DNA of 9,666 bases from an uncultured Solirubrobacterales bacterium. GTDB lineage: Bacteria > Actinomycetota > Thermoleophilia > Solirubrobacterales > Solirubrobacteraceae. Under the pieces are notes generated by a model that saw nothing but the letters and a program-made list of their open reading frames with translations, searched no databases and had not been told where the DNA came from. Below are positions 6,514-9,666 of the stretch, piece by piece; positions within the stretch are counted from its first letter, which is position 1, and every line of letters starts with the position of its first letter. The position numbers and the translations under genes were made by a program. The DNA lies in the NCBI GenBank assembly GCA_937973575.1, contig CALJKH010000018.1, positions 1-9,666 of the forward strand, read 5' to 3'.

Positions 6514-9084
6514 GTGATTCGCATCGCTCTTCGCGTCGTTCTAGGCGCGCTTGCTATCGGAGCTGTCGCAGCTGTCCCAGCATCGGCTAAGGACTACGGC
6601 ACGACCAACTCCATGTTCGACATTCTCACCCCAGGTGAGGCCGGCGACATCATCCCTTCTGCCAACTCGGTGGATCAGGGCAAGATGTACGACGCTCTTA
6701 CGCCTCTGCGTGGCAATGTCACGATGGCCGATCTTCAAGGCCCTTCGTATTACAAGAGCGAAGCGTTTGTTCCGCTCACGAACAACGTCACTCCGGCAGG
6801 CCTCAAGTGTGGCCACCCACCCGGAAAGGCCAGCATCTGGATCTGCAACGACAGCTTCAAGGTGCCTCACGTACTTGTGACCAGCCGCGCTGATGGCGCC
6901 TGGACAATGGGCTTCCTCGCTGCACGTGACCGTGGTCTGCTCATTTCCTACGGTCGTGGCCCAGGCTATGTCTCCGCTCTGAGCGTCCCCGGCGTAAGCG
7001 CCTTCGGCCTCATCCAGCAGGCTCGTGGGTTCACTCCAAGCCAGGCAGCTAAGGACTTCATGACCAAGCAGGTCACGGACTTTGGCAAGGCAGGCAAGGA
7101 CAACGCTGCGGTTGTAGCCGACTACACCAACTGGGCAAAGGGCGTAGGCGATTGGTACAAGGCCTACGGCACTCCCGATGAGAAGGCAGCCGCAGTTTCC
7201 AACCCATGGACCGTTGAGGATGCATTCGCAGCCTTCTCGTTCATCGGTTCGATCTTCGGTAACGGCGGTGGTGGAGAGGTTGGAAACTCAAACCTTCTCG
7301 CCAAGCTTCAGAACGACCTGGGCGCTGAAAATGCACTCAAGGTCTACCGCGACTTCCGCCACTCAAACGACACCGATGCACCTGTCTCCTGGAAGGACAC
7401 AACCTTCCCGTACAACGTGCAGCCAACCAATGCCACAGCAGCCAGCATTGCTGGTTCTAAGGTGATCGACGCCAACTCGGAGAACAACACGTTCACCCGA
7501 GTCTCTGGTGCAGAGCCAGTGAAGCGCTACATGTCAAACGCGCTCCTCGCGCCTGCAACCCGTTCTGCGACTGGCAAGCCACTTGCGGTAATGGGTCCAC
7601 AGCTCGGGTACTTCTACCCAGAGATCGTGATGGAGGTTGACATCCACGGTGGTGGTTACGACTTCCGCGGTGCTGTTGCTCCTGTTGCTCCTTACGGTCT
7701 GATCGGTCGCGGCCAGGATTACTCATGGTCGCTCACCTCAGCATCGTCAGACAACACTGACCAGTTCGTAGAGAAGCTCTGCGTACCAGGCGGTGGAACA
7801 CCAACCCGCTCGAGCAAGTACTACGAGTACAAGGGTGTCTGCAAGGCAATGACAACCTTCAATGCTGGCCGCCTCAGCTCAAAGGGCAGCGACCCAGCAC
7901 GTGACCTCTCCTTCTACGAGACGGTCCACGGCCCAGTCAGCGGAACCGTGACAATCGGTGGGGCACCGTACGCAATCGCAAACGACCGCGCAAACCGTGG
8001 CCGTGAGCCGTACAGCGCGCTCGCACTTGCTGATCTGACGCTGAACAAGGTCAAGTCTCCAAAGACCTTCTTCTCGACAGCTAACAAGTTCGACACCACA
8101 TTCAACTGGCACTACGTAGACAGCAAGAACATCTGCTTCTTCTCGTCAGGCCGTCTGCCAATCCGTGCAGCTGGTCTTGATTCATCGCTTCCAACATTGG
8201 GCACTGGCTCATATGACTGGAGCGGCTTCATTAACCAGAACGCACACCCTCACGGTTGCAACCCGAAGGCAGTATCGGGTGACAAGGCATCAGAGCTGAT
8301 CCTTAACTGGAACAACCACCCTGCAAAGGGCTGGGGTGCAGCTGATGATGAGTGGGGCTACGCCTCAACTCACCGCATGGGTCTCTTCCAGAGGCTCTTC
8401 CGGACCACTCATTCAGCTGGCAATACGCTGAAGCTCAATGACGTTGTAAGCGTCATGAACCAAGCTGCGTCAGAGGACACAAGCGCAGTAAACGCCTGGC
8501 CAAACGTCAAGCGCGTGCTGCTCAGTGGTTCAGCTAAGACGATCGCAGCCGCTGCGCCGGATTCGGCGACAGCTACCTTCACTCAGGCAATTGACACATG
8601 GGTCACGACACATGATGCAAGCCGAGTTGACACCGACCTCGACGGCGTATTCGACGAGGCAGGTGTTGGCAACTGGGGCGTAGCTTGGCCGAAGATCCTT
8701 GATGCAATTGTTCAGGGTCGCCTCAGCGCCGACGACGGGACAGCACTGCTGAACCACGGCGGGCGTGGTGACAAGACCAACAACAGCATGGGCACCGGCT
8801 TTGCGAACAAGGACCTGGGCACTCTGCTCGGCGACACGTTCAAGAGCCCATACAGCCAGACCTACTGTGGCGGCACCGGCGGCCTTACAGCTTGCCGTAC
8901 AGCCCTCTGGGCGGCACTGAAGACGGCATCCGGACTCACGGTCTCTGAGAACCCTCTCAGCCAGCGTGAGCACTTCGGTCCGCTGTATCCGAACGACCCT
9001 GCCACCGGCAGCGAGTTCACGATGCGTTGGGTCAACCGCCCAACCTTCCAGCAGGCTGTTTCGTACGCTGGTCACCGCAAGTAG
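6514..9084 (+). CDS. Secreted penicillin amidase family (S45) acylase
   Basis: This 856-residue protein belongs to the penicillin amidase/acylase Ntn-hydrolases, which cut amide bonds of penicillins, N-acyl-homoserine lactones or other N-acyl compounds outside the cytoplasm. A signal peptide is clear: Arg3 and Arg7, a hydrophobic stretch and a PASA cleavage site after Ala25. VPHV at 117-120 matches the family's VPHI block. Self-cleavage is expected before Ser341 (M|SNALLAP), giving alpha and beta chains. By position relative to Ser341, Gln363 matches penicillin G acylase Gln23-beta, Ser409 the Ala69-beta oxyanion position, and Asn600 (NWNN, 598-601) Asn241-beta. Asp413, Asp416 and Asp611 match its calcium ligands. 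Eight cysteines (99, 111, 423, 443, 541, 582, 785, 794) could form disulfides. The C-terminal NRPTFQQ block is typical of actinobacterial relatives. The substrate cannot be read from sequence. It sits 125 bases after gltD and ends at its own terminator. Confidence 0.9.
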   Translation: MIRIALRVVLGALAIGAVAAVPASAKDYGTTNSMFDILTPGEAGDIIPSANSVDQGKMYDALTPLRGNVTMADLQGPSYYKSEAFVPLTNNVTPAGLKCGHPPGKASIWICNDSFKVPHVLVTSRADGAWTMGFLAARDRGLLISYGRGPGYVSALSVPGVSAFGLIQQARGFTPSQAAKDFMTKQVTDFGKAGKDNAAVVADYTNWAKGVGDWYKAYGTPDEKAAAVSNPWTVEDAFAAFSFIGSIFGNGGGGEVGNSNLLAKLQNDLGAENALKVYRDFRHSNDTDAPVSWKDTTFPYNVQPTNATAASIAGSKVIDANSENNTFTRVSGAEPVKRYMSNALLAPATRSATGKPLAVMGPQLGYFYPEIVMEVDIHGGGYDFRGAVAPVAPYGLIGRGQDYSWSLTSASSDNTDQFVEKLCVPGGGTPTRSSKYYEYKGVCKAMTTFNAGRLSSKGSDPARDLSFYETVHGPVSGTVTIGGAPYAIANDRANRGREPYSALALADLTLNKVKSPKTFFSTANKFDTTFNWHYVDSKNICFFSSGRLPIRAAGLDSSLPTLGTGSYDWSGFINQNAHPHGCNPKAVSGDKASELILNWNNHPAKGWGAADDEWGYASTHRMGLFQRLFRTTHSAGNTLKLNDVVSVMNQAASEDTSAVNAWPNVKRVLLSGSAKTIAAAAPDSATATFTQAIDTWVTTHDASRVDTDLDGVFDEAGVGNWGVAWPKILDAIVQGRLSADDGTALLNHGGRGDKTNNSMGTGFANKDLGTLLGDTFKSPYSQTYCGGTGGLTACRTALWAALKTASGLTVSENPLSQREHFGPLYPNDPATGSEFTMRWVNRPTFQQAVSYAGHRK

Positions 9085-9110
9085 CGGATAAGCAAGATAT
9101 GTAGGGAATG

Positions 9111-9141
9111 GCCCCGGTTCTGCAAAGGACCGGGGCTTTTT
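9111..9141 (+). terminator. Rho-independent terminator after the acylase gene
   Basis: GCCCCGGTTC at 9111-9120 pairs with GGACCGGGGC at 9127-9136 around a TGCAAA loop. The 10-base stem has one T-G wobble and is followed by TTTTT at 9137-9141. It starts 27 bases after the acylase stop and is a textbook intrinsic terminator, separating the acylase from the downstream monooxygenase. Confidence 0.92.
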
Positions 9142-9147
9142 CTTCGC

Positions 9148-9153
9148 TAGGCT
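9148..9153 (+). promoter_or_regulatory. Possible -10 element for the monooxygenase gene
   Basis: TAGGCT lies 29 bases before the GTG start, just after the terminator U-run. As the terminator should block read-through, a promoter is expected in this short gap, and this is the only TAnnnT hexamer that fits. Its -35 region would fall inside the terminator stem and shows no consensus. Confidence 0.3.
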
Positions 9154-9170
9154 CGCTTTACCCAAGACCC

Positions 9171-9176
9171 AAGGAG
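9171..9176 (+). promoter_or_regulatory. Ribosome binding site fixing the monooxygenase GTG start
   Basis: AAGGAG followed by a 6-base spacer precedes GTG at 9183. This is a strong site and sets the start just before the FAD-binding strand. Confidence 0.8.
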
Positions 9177-9182
9177 CTGAGA

Positions 9183-9666
9183 GTGTCAATCGAGTTGCCC
9201 AAGGTTGCCGTCATTGGTGCTGGTTCATCTGGAATCGCAGCCCTAAAAGGTCTGGTTGACCGCGGCTTTGACGCCACCTGTTACGAGGCTTCAGACCGTG
9301 TCGGTGGCAACTGGGTTTTTGGCAACCAGAACGGGATGAGCGCGTCGTATAAGTCGCTCCACATCAACACTTCGCGTGAGCGCATGGAGTACTCGGACTT
9401 CCCGATGCCCAAGCACTACGCCGACTTCCCTCACCACAGCCACATCGCCGAGTACTTCAACGAATATGTGGACAACTTCGGGATTAGGGACCGCATCCGC
9501 TTCGAGACGAAGGTCGTAAGCGCCGAGCGCAGCCCGGACGGCCTTTGGACCATCACTGACGACAAGGGTGGCGTTGAGCAGTACGACGCACTCCTTGTAG
9601 CCAACGGCCACCATTGGGACCCTCGCTGGCCTGAGCCCGCGTTTGCTGGCCACTTTGATGGACCAT
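9183..9666 (+). CDS. Flavin-containing monooxygenase, N-terminal part (cut by window end)
   Basis: The frame opens at GTG 9183 and runs to the end of the window without a stop (161 codons). It reads as the N-terminal part of a class-B flavin-containing monooxygenase, which uses NADPH and oxygen to oxygenate N, S or ketone groups. The FAD Rossmann motif GAGSSG is at residues 12-17 (VAVIGAGSSGIAALKGL), and an FMO-like block LHINTSRERMEYSDFPMP follows. The segment ALLVANGHHWDPRWPEP precedes FAGHFDG at 154-160, which looks like the start of the FMO signature FxGxxxxxxxHS; the histidine lies beyond the window. The substrate is unknown, and Baeyer-Villiger and N-oxygenating types cannot be separated here. 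It has its own ribosome site after a strong terminator, so it probably starts a separate transcript. Confidence 0.88.
   Translation, partial: MSIELPKVAVIGAGSSGIAALKGLVDRGFDATCYEASDRVGGNWVFGNQNGMSASYKSLHINTSRERMEYSDFPMPKHYADFPHHSHIAEYFNEYVDNFGIRDRIRFETKVVSAERSPDGLWTITDDKGGVEQYDALLVANGHHWDPRWPEPAFAGHFDGP

Noticed and set aside
29..9666. A novel multi-gene defence, mobile or biosynthetic system
   Set aside because: Every gene falls in a known family, there are no repeats, arrays, integrase or transposase genes or clusters of unknown genes, and the gene borders (divergent gap, terminator) argue against one joint system.

Overview
This 9.7 kb window looks like chromosomal DNA from a moderately high-GC bacterium, about 58-60% GC in the lines I sampled by eye. 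It is most likely an actinobacterium. The basis is the GC level, the length and style of the GltB and GltD proteins, the GTG starts with clear AGGAG-type ribosome sites, and an acylase and a flavin monooxygenase whose wording resembles actinobacterial (possibly Thermoleophilia-like) relatives. The assignment rests on memory of families and is tentative. The first 28 bases are not genomic: they match the 3' part of the standard Illumina read-1 adapter. The window therefore begins at an untrimmed contig or read end.

Layout, left to right: (1) adapter remnant, 1-28. (2) The N-terminal part of an Ogt-type O6-alkylguanine DNA alkyltransferase on the minus strand, cut by the adapter junction before its catalytic domain. 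(3) A 126-base divergent intergenic region. (4) gltB and gltD on the plus strand, overlapping by 8 bases, encoding the large and small subunits of NADPH-type glutamate synthase. (5) A 125-base gap with a GTGTG-N8-CACAC inverted repeat and a small hairpin. (6) A secreted penicillin-amidase-family (S45 Ntn-hydrolase) protein of 856 residues, ending in a strong rho-independent terminator. (7) The first 161 codons of a flavin-containing monooxygenase, cut by the window end. There is no gene-free stretch longer than 300 bases.

How the genes work together: GltB and GltD form one enzyme. GltD oxidises NADPH and passes electrons through Fe-S clusters to the GltB FMN site, where 2-oxoglutarate is aminated with ammonia released from glutamine. 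The acylase appears to be a separate unit, with its own leader, GTG start and terminator, acting outside the membrane on an unknown amide substrate. The monooxygenase starts a further unit beyond the terminator. Nothing links all these genes into one system.

I looked for an undescribed system and found no good evidence of one. There is no array, mobile element, RNA gene or cluster of unknown genes. The points most worth a second look are the adapter contamination, the acylase with an apparently intact catalytic and calcium-binding residue set, and the inverted repeat upstream of it.
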